Assembly (NCBI RefSeq): GCF_010729305.1
Contig: NZ_AP022574.1
Location: forward strand, 558,001-622,000
Length of the DNA stretch: 64,000 bases
From: Mycolicibacterium psychrotolerans
Lineage (GTDB): Bacteria; Actinomycetota; Actinomycetes; Mycobacteriales; Mycobacteriaceae
Reading direction: 5' to 3'
The notes beneath the pieces were generated by a model, which did not search any database, was not told the origin of the DNA, and worked only from the letters and a program-made list of their open reading frames with translations. A program made the translations under genes and the position numbers. Below, in pieces: positions 26,287-34,160 of the stretch (positions are counted from its first letter, which is position 1; every line of letters begins with the position of its first letter).

Positions 26287-27771
26287 TCAGCTCCGTTCGC
26301 GCAGCAGCTCCCACTGCTCCTGCTCGCGGGCGGTGAACGCATTCGACATGATCGCGCCGAACGCCGCCGCGTCGCGGGCGAACGTCTCCGCGGCGCCGGG
26401 CAGGGCATCGGGACCGTCGAGCCGGAAGCAGCTGGGCGCGAGCGGTCCGAACAACAGGGCGCGCCGCAGGTCCGGCCACGAGTCGAGGTCCGGCTCGCAG
26501 CCGGCCGCCCGCGCGAAGGCGATGGCCGCGATGTTCATCCGGGTCTTCTGCGACAGGCCGCGCCGCGCCCGGTACGCGTCGATCGATGCGCGCTGCGCTG
26601 CGGGATCAAGCGGCGGGATCACCCCGCCCCAGACGTAGGCGATCCAGCGTGCCTGCAGTTCCAGCGGCACGAAGTAGCCGCCGGACTGGTCCCACATCCC
26701 GACGAACGCCAGACCCGGCAGGTCCGGGTGGAAGGTGTACCGGTCGGCGTCGATGTGCACGGTGTCGAGCGCGACGGTGGCCCTGATGTCGTCATCGAGA
26801 AACGGGAGATCGAGGGCGAATCCGGTACCGAAGACGATGCCGTCGAACGGCGTCGTGCTGCCGTCACCGAACGTCACGTCTCGCCCGGACACCGACGTGA
26901 GCCACGGCCGGATCCCGATCCGGCCCTCGGCGACGAGCGGAAGGTAGTGCTGGCTCAGCGTGACCCCGGCCGCGAACAGCGACGGGTCCGGTCGCGGCGC
27001 CCCGTACTGCTCGGGGCTGCCGCCGGCGTCGGTCACGATGTCGCGAAGCTGCCGATCGACGGCCGACCTCGGCAGCTGTTCGTCTGCCAACACCCCGTAG
27101 CGGGTGAAGATGCGGTGATCCGACGGGACGCCGGCGGCGAACTTGGGCAGCACGTAGCGCTGCCGCCGCTGCGTCACCATCACGGCGTCGGCACCACCCT
27201 GCGCGAGTTCGGCGGCGATCTCCAATGCGCTGACCGCACACCCGCCGACCAGCACTCGTTTGCGGCGGTACCGTTCGGCGCCGCGGTAGTGAAATGTCGA
27301 CGTCACCCCCTCCGAGCCGGCGAAGGACTCCAGGCCGGGCACCGTCGGCAGCGCGGGGGTCTGGAAGCGTCCACTGGCCACCACGACCCTGTCAAACATC
27401 TCTGCGCCACTTTCGGTTTCGACGGTCCAGCCACGCGCGCCCCGGCTCAGCCGGAACACTCTGGAGAACAACCGGATTCGGTCGACGAGTCCGAACGTCT
27501 GGGCGTAGCGGTTCAGATAGTGGCGGATGTCGCCGGCGGCGAGGAACGTCTGGTCGCCGGTGTGGGGCAGCTCGCTGAACGCCGTCAGGACGCGGCTGGT
27601 GTTGGTGTAGAGGCCCGGCCAGACACCGCTGGTGCCGTCCAAACCAGTCCACTGGCCGCCGAGTGCGGGCGCCTGCTCGAACAGGTGCGGCTCGAAACCC
27701 TGCGCAGCGAGCCAGCGCGCGGCGACCAGTCCGCCGGGGCCCGCCCCGATGATCGCAACAGTCGTCGCCAC
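26287..27771 (-). CDS. Flavin-containing monooxygenase-like oxidoreductase
   Basis: A 494-residue class B flavoprotein-like enzyme. The FAD-binding GAGPGGLVAARWLA is at residues 8-21, and a second Rossmann-type segment (RVLVGGCAVSALEIAAEL) near residue 170 would bind NADPH. The segment FDGIVFGTGFALDLPFL and the closing helices are as in FMO/Baeyer-Villiger relatives, although the exact FxGxxxHxxxW fingerprint is represented only by TSTFHYRGAERYRRK. Substrate unknown. GTG 27771 start. It is convergent with the LuxR-type regulator (1 nt between stops) and downstream of cutinase. Confidence 0.75.
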   Translation of the reverse strand: MATTVAIIGAGPGGLVAARWLAAQGFEPHLFEQAPALGGQWTGLDGTSGVWPGLYTNTSRVLTAFSELPHTGDQTFLAAGDIRHYLNRYAQTFGLVDRIRLFSRVFRLSRGARGWTVETESGAEMFDRVVVASGRFQTPALPTVPGLESFAGSEGVTSTFHYRGAERYRRKRVLVGGCAVSALEIAAELAQGGADAVMVTQRRQRYVLPKFAAGVPSDHRIFTRYGVLADEQLPRSAVDRQLRDIVTDAGGSPEQYGAPRPDPSLFAAGVTLSQHYLPLVAEGRIGIRPWLTSVSGRDVTFGDGSTTPFDGIVFGTGFALDLPFLDDDIRATVALDTVHIDADRYTFHPDLPGLAFVGMWDQSGGYFVPLELQARWIAYVWGGVIPPLDPAAQRASIDAYRARRGLSQKTRMNIAAIAFARAAGCEPDLDSWPDLRRALLFGPLAPSCFRLDGPDALPGAAETFARDAAAFGAIMSNAFTAREQEQWELLRERS

Positions 27772-27791
27772 CGTGGCACTGTCGCACGCCG

Positions 27792-27811
27792 TGCGGTCAC
27801 TGCGGACCGCA
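27792..27811 (-). terminator. Small hairpin after the cutinase gene
   Basis: TGCGGTC-ACTGCG-GACCGCA forms a 7-bp stem with a 6-nt loop, 14 nt after the cutinase stop on the reverse strand and 20 nt before the next start. There is no T-tract, so it is at best a weak terminator. Confidence 0.35.
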
Positions 27812-27825
27812 TTGGGCGACGGGGA

Positions 27826-28539
27826 TCAGCCCGCGGTGCCCGACGCGTTGACGAGAACGCCGGCCGGGACACTGCCTGCGAGCCGGCTCGCGACGAAATC
27901 AGCTGCCTGCGTGACCATTCCGGACTCCACGTAGTGGCTGTGGGCAGGCCGGTCGTCGCCGTCGGAACAGACCGGGTCGGCTCCGTTGCACAGGTCGATG
28001 GTCTTGGCACCGTAGAGCGGACTCGACGTGGTCAGGATGCGCCCGATCCGGCCCGCGGGGTTACCGAACACCGCGACGGCGGCGACATGGTCGGCGACGG
28101 GGGCCGGCATCGGGCGTCCGAACCCGAACGTGGCGGCGGGATCGCCGGTGATCAGATCCACCACCGCCGCGCCCTGCGAATACCCGCCCACCACGATGCG
28201 GGTATCGGGGCAGCGGGCGGCGGTGGCCTGGATCTGAGCGCTGGCGTCGTCGGCGCCGGCGGGCGCGGACTGCAGGAAGTCGTAGGACGCAGAGTAATTC
28301 ACGGCCGAGGCGGTGACGGTGCGGCCGCCGAGTTGGTCGCGCAGGTCATCGACGAACGCCTCACCGACTCGGCCGAGGCCTGTGGGTTCGGCCGTGCCCC
28401 GGGCGAAGACGACCTGCACGTCGGGACAGGCGTCGGCGGCGTCGGCGCTCGCCGCACCGGGACCGATCAGGCCGGCCGCGGCGACCGCGCCTATGCCACT
28501 CATCAGCAGGGCCCGCCGCACGGTGTGCTGATCGGTCAT
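27826..28539 (-). CDS. Cutinase-family secreted esterase
   Basis: A 237-residue protein with an N-terminal export signal (RRALLMSGIGAVAAAGLIGP; cleavage near ASA/DA) that contains RR and could be Tat or Sec. The alpha/beta-hydrolase nucleophile is in GGYSQGAAV, with the aspartate in DPVCSDGDD and histidine in HSHYV. Cysteine pairs match the family (ACPD...RCPD and LCNGADPVC). Mycobacterial cutinase-like proteins hydrolyse esters and lipids outside the cell. ATG 28539 with GGAGGAG upstream fits. Confidence 0.9.
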   Translation of the reverse strand: MTDQHTVRRALLMSGIGAVAAAGLIGPGAASADAADACPDVQVVFARGTAEPTGLGRVGEAFVDDLRDQLGGRTVTASAVNYSASYDFLQSAPAGADDASAQIQATAARCPDTRIVVGGYSQGAAVVDLITGDPAATFGFGRPMPAPVADHVAAVAVFGNPAGRIGRILTTSSPLYGAKTIDLCNGADPVCSDGDDRPAHSHYVESGMVTQAADFVASRLAGSVPAGVLVNASGTAG

Positions 28540-28630
28540 CTCGGTCTCCTCCGTCGTGGCCGCCCCTGCGGCATCACCAAAAGGAATGCCTGCGACCGCG
28601 CAGAAATTCCAGGGAGACCCGAGTGGGCCG

Positions 28631-29440
28631 CTACCGCACCGTCTGGCGCAGCTCCGCGGCGGCGTCGGTGTCGGTGTCGTAGACCCGCACGATCGCGTCG
28701 TCACCTGTCTTGAGGTAGGTGCTCTCCCCGAGATCTGTGTAGCGGGTGGCGCCGATGCCGATGAGCACGTGTTCGGGGTGGCCACTGGCCACCATCAGCG
28801 CACCGACATCCTCCAGCGGGGTCTCCGGTGAGCCCTTCTGGTTGGCGAGCCGCTCGACGATCCAGTCCAGCAGGACCTCGCCGTAGTACGAGTAGCCGAT
28901 CAGGGGGCTGTCGACGCCGTAGGCGTGCTCCGCACCGTCGGAGTGCAGGAAGCAGACCAGGCGCAGCGACGCGGTCGGCCCGTCCGGGGTCAGGTCGCTG
29001 ATCTCGAAGAACGACTCCGAGACGCCCTTGGAGGCCGGGCCCCAGTTCTTCTTGTGGCTGATCTTCTTGGCGCCCGGCCTGCGGATAGAGCAGTCGTTGA
29101 AGGCGCCGAGCGCGAACGGTTGCAGAGTCACGATCGTGTCGCCCTGCCACACCACCCGGCACGCCAACCCGACCTCGGGTTCGATCTGCAGGTTCAGCGG
29201 CCCTGAGAACTCGGGGCTCTCGGCGGGCAGCTGGATCGCGTCATTGGACAGCGGAAACTCCCCGAGGAAGCTCTCCGCTCCGGGGGCGTACCACGGGAAG
29301 ATGCCCTTGGGAGCGGCTCCCTCACTGGCCACGTTGACGAAATCGACGGCCTCCCCGGCCTGTTCGAGGTGTCCGGCGAAATTGCCCGCCACCCCGAAGC
29401 CGAACCAGTTCCGCATCTCGCTCAGGGGGATCTCGATCAC
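28631..29440 (-). CDS. DUF5718-type protein (FAH-like fold)
   Basis: A 269-residue soluble protein beginning with GTG 29440. I recognise it as DUF5718 (MRNWFGFGVAGNFAGHLEQAGE). The segment LNLQIEPEVGLACRV resembles the ExE metal motif of fumarylacetoacetate-hydrolase proteins, suggesting a metal-dependent hydrolase/lyase fold. No reaction is known. It lies 91 nt upstream of the cutinase gene on the same strand. Confidence 0.65.
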   Translation of the reverse strand: MIEIPLSEMRNWFGFGVAGNFAGHLEQAGEAVDFVNVASEGAAPKGIFPWYAPGAESFLGEFPLSNDAIQLPAESPEFSGPLNLQIEPEVGLACRVVWQGDTIVTLQPFALGAFNDCSIRRPGAKKISHKKNWGPASKGVSESFFEISDLTPDGPTASLRLVCFLHSDGAEHAYGVDSPLIGYSYYGEVLLDWIVERLANQKGSPETPLEDVGALMVASGHPEHVLIGIGATRYTDLGESTYLKTGDDAIVRVYDTDTDAAAELRQTVR

Positions 29441-29484
29441 GGTGGGTCAGCGTACGCGAACGCACCGTGGCCGATCGACTGATC

Positions 29485-29781
29485 TCAGCGCCGGTGGCGC
29501 AGCCAGATCAGCACGCCCAGTGTCGCGGCTGCGGCGAGCAGAACACCCACCGGAACGGCCGGCTTCGCCTTGGCGGTGTCGAGCGCGTCGTGACTGCGTT
29601 GCGCCACAGCCTGTTTCGTTTCGGCGACCTTCTGCTGAGCGCGCCCCTTGACGTCCAGCTTGTCGGAGAGCGCTCCGACGGTCTCCCCGAGTTCGGCGCG
29701 CGTGCGCTCGATGTCGGCCTGCAGCTCGTCGACACCGGCGTCCGGCCCCGGCTCGGGCCGCGGATCAGGCTGTACTGCCAT
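29485..29781 (-). CDS. DUF3618 membrane-anchored protein
   Basis: A 98-residue protein: a charged helix (ELQADIERTRAELGETVGALSDKLDVK, residues 19-45) typical of DUF3618, a linker, and one C-terminal membrane segment (VPVGVLLAAAATLGVLIWL) ending RHRR. The ATG overlaps the end of the holin-like gene by 17 nt, so both are co-translated. This pair is common in actinobacteria; function unknown. Confidence 0.85.
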   Translation of the reverse strand: MAVQPDPRPEPGPDAGVDELQADIERTRAELGETVGALSDKLDVKGRAQQKVAETKQAVAQRSHDALDTAKAKPAVPVGVLLAAAATLGVLIWLRHRR

Positions 29782-30169
29782 GACGGGCTCCCTTCAACTC
29801 GGCGATGTCGGTCTTCACGCTGTCCACCGACACCGATGCCGGTGGCGGCACCTTCTCGACCTGCTTCTTGCCGATCAGCGCGGCGATGCCCGCCGCGGCG
29901 AACAGCACCACCGCCACGATCACCGCGGCCGCCCATACGGGCAGCACGAGGGAGAGCGCGGCGACAGCAGCCGCGATGAGGGTGGCCAACCCGAGGACTG
30001 CGAGCAGTCCAGCCGCGCCGGCAAGGCCGGCACCCACGCCGGCGTGCTTGGCCGACTCCTGCATTTCCTTCTGCGCCAACCGCAGCTCGTCACGAACCAA
30101 GCGTGACGTCTGCGAGGACAACTGACCCAGAAGCTCCCCGGTGGAGGGCTCCGTCTTCGGTTCCGTCAT
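29765..30169 (-). CDS. Phage-holin-superfamily (DUF1469-like) membrane protein
   Basis: A 134-residue protein with a charged amphipathic N-terminus (LSSQTSRLVRDELRLAQKEM) and two long hydrophobic segments (residues about 45-70 and 73-98). The family name reflects resemblance to holins; there is no phage gene nearby and it is a chromosomal membrane protein of unknown role, usually next to a DUF3618 gene as here. ATG start at 30169. Confidence 0.82.
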   Translation of the reverse strand: MTEPKTEPSTGELLGQLSSQTSRLVRDELRLAQKEMQESAKHAGVGAGLAGAAGLLAVLGLATLIAAAVAALSLVLPVWAAAVIVAVVLFAAAGIAALIGKKQVEKVPPPASVSVDSVKTDIAELKGARHGSTA

Positions 30170-30239
30170 TTTCGAGGAGTGCCCGTTGCGTGCCCGGACA
30201 AACCCGGAACCGGGGCGGCGGCGAGGGCGTTGACCTTCG

Positions 30240-30485
30240 GTGACCCGCCGGACTCCCCCCGATCTCGCCGGCCGGCTGCTCGACGTGAAACGGACCTACC
30301 ACGAGCCCGGCATCGACCGCTTCCCCCGCGCGCGTCAGGTGCTCGCCCGGTATCCCGAGGCCGAACGGATCGAGGTGGCCTCCCACCAGGCGATCCCCGG
30401 GCTGTACGGCAACGAGGGCAACGTCGAGGACTGGGACCTCATCGGCGCCACGCTGCCGGAGTGCCGGATCCGTTACGCGTTCTGA
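30240..30485 (+). pseudogene. Truncated spore-photoproduct-lyase-like fragment
   Basis: An 81-codon frame from GTG 30240. Its sequence LDVKRTYHEPGIDRFPRAR, ARYPEAERIEVASH and IPGLYGNEGNVEDW matches the N-terminal 60-70 residues of the SPL-like radical SAM proteins found in actinobacteria. It then diverges and stops without the radical SAM cysteine cluster (CxxxCxxC), so it cannot be the full enzyme. It is either a deletion remnant or a short derived protein still expressed. The family match is from memory of these proteins, not a search. Confidence 0.5.
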
Positions 30486-30526
30486 CGCGACGTTTCGGGC
30501 CGCCGCCCGGAGGGCAATACCGGGCA

Positions 30527-31750
30527 ATGCAACAGCAGCTCACGCCACCCCGCCCGAGGCGCAGCCCCGCCGCACTGGCCGGCGCCTTCCTGGCCGGCCT
30601 GGCGACCGGAGCCCTGACGACGCGCAAGGCCGCCGACGAGCGGCCGGAGCCGCCGAGCCCTGCGGGCCCAGTCGGCACCCCGGTCACCGAACCCGCCGAG
30701 CCGCCGCGGCCCGCGCAGGACGTCGAGGACCGGCCCGACGCCGACGATCCCGACAAGCCGGACTCCCCGACCGAGCTGACCCGGCCGTCGCTGCTCTACG
30801 TCCTGCGCCAGACCGCCGGCGAATTCACCCGCGACCAGTGCATGGACCTCGCCGCCGCGCTGACCTATTACGCGGTGCTGTCGCTGTTCCCCGCACTACT
30901 GGTGGTGATGTCACTGCTCGGTGTCGTCGGCCAGGGCGAGCGCACCGCCGACACCATCCTCGGGATCGTCGACGACGTGAGCCCCGGTGCGGCCGTCGAC
31001 GTTCTGCGCCAGCCGATCGAGCAGCTCGTCAACGCGCCGTCGGCGGGATTCACGCTGGTGGCAGGCCTCCTCGGCGCTTTGTGGTCGGCGTCGGGCTACG
31101 TCGGCGCCTTCGGCCGTGCGATGAACCGCATCTACGAGGTCGAGGAGGGCCGCCCGGCGTGGAAGCTTCGGTTGCAGCAACTCGGGCTGACGTTCGGCGG
31201 GCTGATCGTCGCGGCCATCGCGGCGCTCCTGCTCGCGGTCAGCGGACCGGTCGCGGAGGCGGTGGGCGGCCACCTCGGCATCGGCCAGACCGGGCTCACG
31301 GTGTGGAACATCGCCCGGTGGCCGGTGCTGCTGCTGCTCGTCGTCGTGGGCGTGGCGACGCTGTACTTCACCGGTCCCAACGTCAAGCAGCCCAAGTTCC
31401 GCTGGATCAGTGTCGGGGCGGCCATCGCGATCCTCACCTGGATCGTCGCGTCGCTGCTGTTCGGCTTCTACGTCGCCAACTTCGGCAGCTACAACAAGAC
31501 GTTCGGCACTCTCGCCGGGGTCATCGTGTTCCTGCTGTGGCTGTGGCTGACGAACCTGGCGCTGCTGTTCGGCGCCGAGGTGGACGCCGAACTCGAGCGT
31601 GGCCGCCAGCTGCAGGCCGGAATCCCCGCCGAGGATCTTCTGCAGCTTCCGCTGCGCGACACCAAGGTGATCGACAAGAACGCCGAAAAGGAGCATGCGC
31701 TGCGCGAGCGCGGCCGCACCCTGCGGCGCTCCCACGGAAAGCGGGCATGA
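30527..31750 (+). CDS. YihY/BrkB-family membrane protein (first copy)
   Basis: A 407-residue protein. Residues 1-95 are a soluble Pro/Asp-rich tail after one short hydrophobic stretch; the core has about six membrane segments with the YihY motifs DLAAALTYYAVLSLFPALL, GYVGAFGRAMNRIYEVEEGRP and FGSYNKTFGTLAGVIVFLLWLWLTN. Function unproven (once thought to be RNase BN). ATG 30527 is used because the codons upstream lack family sequence. A second paralog follows 61 nt downstream. Confidence 0.85.
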   Translation: MQQQLTPPRPRRSPAALAGAFLAGLATGALTTRKAADERPEPPSPAGPVGTPVTEPAEPPRPAQDVEDRPDADDPDKPDSPTELTRPSLLYVLRQTAGEFTRDQCMDLAAALTYYAVLSLFPALLVVMSLLGVVGQGERTADTILGIVDDVSPGAAVDVLRQPIEQLVNAPSAGFTLVAGLLGALWSASGYVGAFGRAMNRIYEVEEGRPAWKLRLQQLGLTFGGLIVAAIAALLLAVSGPVAEAVGGHLGIGQTGLTVWNIARWPVLLLLVVVGVATLYFTGPNVKQPKFRWISVGAAIAILTWIVASLLFGFYVANFGSYNKTFGTLAGVIVFLLWLWLTNLALLFGAEVDAELERGRQLQAGIPAEDLLQLPLRDTKVIDKNAEKEHALRERGRTLRRSHGKRA

Positions 31751-31811
31751 CTGCGCAGGTGAACGGGTATCCCCGCTGCGGCGCAAAGCCGGACAGGCGT
31801 GGGAGGTCACG

Positions 31812-32903
31812 ATGGTCAAGTGGCTCGATCGCTTGCAGCAACGCAGCCGGGCGGCCGGTTTCGCCATCGCGGTGGTCTACAAGTACGTCGACGATCAGGC
31901 CGGCTATCTGGCCGCACTGATCACGTACTACGCCTTCGTCTCGCTGTTCCCGCTGCTTCTGCTGCTGACCACGCTGTTGGGCGTGGTGCTGTCGGGCCGG
32001 CCGCAGTGGCGCGACGAGATCGTCAGCGCAGCCATCGACCAGTTCCCGGTGATCGGCGACCAGCTCAGCCGACCCGAGGCCCTCAGCGGCGGCACCACCG
32101 CGGTGATCATCGGCATCGCGGGCGCGCTGTATGGCGGGCTCGGCGTCGGCAACGCCCTGCAGAACGCGATGAACACCGTGTGGGCGGTCCCCCGGTACAC
32201 GCGTCCCGATCCCATCCGGGCGCGCCTGTACAGCTTGATGCTGCTGATCGTGCTGGGGTCGGCGGTCATCGGGACGACGGTGCTGACCGCGGTCGGCAGG
32301 GCGTGGGCCGGCCTGGGGTTCCTGGGCACCGCCGGAGTCGTCCTCGCGTCCCTGGCGTTGAACACGGCGGTGTGCGTCGCCGCGTTCCGGGTGACCACCG
32401 TGCGGCCGCTGAGCTACCGCGACGTCCTACCCGGGGCGATCACGGCCGCAGCGCTCTGGCAGATGCTGCAGTGGTTCGGCGCGGCGTACGTGGCCCACGT
32501 ACTGGGCTCGGCCAGCGCGACCAACAGTGTGTTCGCGATCGTGCTCGGCCTGATGGCGTTCCTGTACCTGGTGTCGACATCGCTTCTGGTGTGCGCGGAG
32601 ATCAACGCCGTCCGGGTGAACCGGCTGCACCCCCGCGCCCTGCTGACGCCGTTCACCGACAACGTGGAGCTCACCGAGGCGGACCGCAAGATGTACGCCG
32701 GCCAGGCCGAAGCCCAGCAGGCCAAGGGATTCCAACGCGTCGACGTCACCTTCCACAAACCCGAAGCCGACGACGACACGGGCGTTTGCGGCCCCGATGG
32801 CCAGGGTATGGCCGAGGCACACCCACGAAGCGGAGGCCACACACATGAGCGTCACCAGCCGAACGCGGTCGGCGGCCCGCACGGGCCTGAAGGTTCAACG
32901 TAG
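31812..32903 (+). CDS. YihY/BrkB-family membrane protein (second copy)
   Basis: A 363-residue paralog of the preceding gene with motifs GYLAALITYYAFVSLFPLLLLL, GLGVGNALQNAMNTVWAV and NSVFAIVLGLMAFLYLVSTSLLVCAEINAVR. Six membrane segments are visible; the last 60 residues are hydrophilic. ATG 31812 has GGGAGGT at good spacing. Sequence differs strongly from the first copy, so it is an old duplication or independent acquisition. It overlaps the following small gene by 59 nt. Confidence 0.85.
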   Translation: MVKWLDRLQQRSRAAGFAIAVVYKYVDDQAGYLAALITYYAFVSLFPLLLLLTTLLGVVLSGRPQWRDEIVSAAIDQFPVIGDQLSRPEALSGGTTAVIIGIAGALYGGLGVGNALQNAMNTVWAVPRYTRPDPIRARLYSLMLLIVLGSAVIGTTVLTAVGRAWAGLGFLGTAGVVLASLALNTAVCVAAFRVTTVRPLSYRDVLPGAITAAALWQMLQWFGAAYVAHVLGSASATNSVFAIVLGLMAFLYLVSTSLLVCAEINAVRVNRLHPRALLTPFTDNVELTEADRKMYAGQAEAQQAKGFQRVDVTFHKPEADDDTGVCGPDGQGMAEAHPRSGGHTHERHQPNAVGGPHGPEGST

Positions 32904-33084
32904 GATCGCGCTGGCCCAGCTGCTGTTCTGGCCCACCGTGATCACCACCGGGGCTGTGCTCACCGCGCTCGTGATCGCCGGGCGCCGACGCGGCCGGTCG
33001 ACGAGTTCTGAGTACGTACCGGCCTCGGGCGTCGGTGCGGCTGAGGCGATGCCGGTGCCCGACAGCCCCGCGGCGACAGCTTGA
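32845..33084 (+). CDS. Small single-pass membrane protein
   Basis: A 79-residue protein starting at ATG 32845 with CGGAGG about 8 nt upstream. A basic N-terminus (SRTRSAARTGLKVQRRIALAQ) precedes one hydrophobic segment (LLFWPTVITTGAVLTALVIAG) and RRRGRS, so the N-terminus is probably cytoplasmic or the helix is flanked by positive charges on both sides. No family recognised. It overlaps the yihY-type gene before it and shares TGATG with the epimerase gene after it. Confidence 0.6.
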   Translation: MSVTSRTRSAARTGLKVQRRIALAQLLFWPTVITTGAVLTALVIAGRRRGRSTSSEYVPASGVGAAEAMPVPDSPAATA

Positions 33085-34160
33085 TGCGCATCGTCATCAC
33101 CGGCGCGTCGGGCAACGTCGGCACCGCACTGCTGCGCCGGCTGGCCGAGGACGCGCCGGGTCACGACATCGTCGGCGTGGTGCGCCGGCCGCCGGAACCG
33201 GCCGGCGTCTACGACACCGTGCGTTGGCACAGCGTCGACCTCGCCGAGCCCGACGCCGCGACCCGGCTGCGGCCCCTCTTCGAGGGTGCTGACACGGTGG
33301 TCCACCTGGCCTGGGGCTTCCAGCCGACGCGCAACACCGAATACCTGACCCGTGTCGGTGTCGGTGGCACCACCGCCGTTCTGCACGCGGCACACGATGT
33401 TTCGGTCGGCCAGCTGGTGCACATGTCGTCGGTCGGCACCTACGCCGGCGGCCGGTATGCCCGGCGGGTGGACGAGTCCTGGTGCACCTCCGGCATCCCG
33501 TCCTCGCCGTACAGCCGCGACAAGTCGGCCGCTGAAGGCTTGCTCGACGACTACGAGCGCGACCACGGCGACGCCGGCGTGGGCATCGCCCGGATGCGAC
33601 CCGGCTTCATCGTGCAGCGCGCGGCGGCGAGCGGGCTGATGCGGTATGCGCTACCCGGCTGGGTGCCGATGCTCGCGGTTCCGCTGCTGCCGGTGCTCCC
33701 GCTCGACCGCCGGCTGTGCATCCCGCTGGTGCATGCCGACGACGTCGCCGCGGCTGTGGTCCGCGCGATCGAACGCCGTGCCACCGGAGCGTTCAACCTG
33801 GCCGCCGAACCGCCCGTCACCCGCACCGAGGTGGCGAAAGTGTTGGGCTCCTTCCCCGTCCACGTACCGTCCCGGGTGCTGGGCGCACTGGTCGATCTCA
33901 GCTGGCGGATGCGCCTGCAACCGATCGACCGCGGCTGGCTCGACCTGGCGTTCAGCGTCCCCCTGCTGGACTGCGGGCGGGCCCGTACCGAACTGGGGTG
34001 GCAGCCCCGGTGGTCCTCGGTGGCCGCGCTCACCGACGTCATCACCGGTGTCGCCGAGCAGGCGCACACCGAAAGTCCGCCGCTGCGAGCACGATCGATG
34101 GTCGAGCAGGTGCGCCGCGACCTGACCGAAGGTCTGATGACCACCCGGCACCTGCCCTAG
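33084..34160 (+). CDS. NAD-dependent epimerase/dehydratase (extended SDR)
   Basis: A 358-residue extended SDR. The nucleotide-binding GASGNVG is at residues 7-13; active-site serine in HMSSVGTYAGG and the YxxxK in SPYSRDKSAAE. The C-terminal half contains PLVHADDVAAAVVRAIE, common in these enzymes. Substrate unknown; a sugar nucleotide or lipid-linked substrate is possible. ATG 33084 overlaps the TGA of the small membrane protein, and its TAG overlaps the stop of the convergent GH3 gene. Confidence 0.82.
   Translation: MRIVITGASGNVGTALLRRLAEDAPGHDIVGVVRRPPEPAGVYDTVRWHSVDLAEPDAATRLRPLFEGADTVVHLAWGFQPTRNTEYLTRVGVGGTTAVLHAAHDVSVGQLVHMSSVGTYAGGRYARRVDESWCTSGIPSSPYSRDKSAAEGLLDDYERDHGDAGVGIARMRPGFIVQRAAASGLMRYALPGWVPMLAVPLLPVLPLDRRLCIPLVHADDVAAAVVRAIERRATGAFNLAAEPPVTRTEVAKVLGSFPVHVPSRVLGALVDLSWRMRLQPIDRGWLDLAFSVPLLDCGRARTELGWQPRWSSVAALTDVITGVAEQAHTESPPLRARSMVEQVRRDLTEGLMTTRHLP

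Noticed and set aside
29765..30169. Prophage, suggested by a holin-type protein
   Set aside because: No integrase, capsid, terminase or lysin gene nearby; this holin-superfamily protein is a normal chromosomal actinobacterial gene.
30179..30526. Upstream extension of the first YihY gene
   Set aside because: The extra codons overlap the lyase remnant in another phase and show no family sequence; ATG 30527 is preferred.
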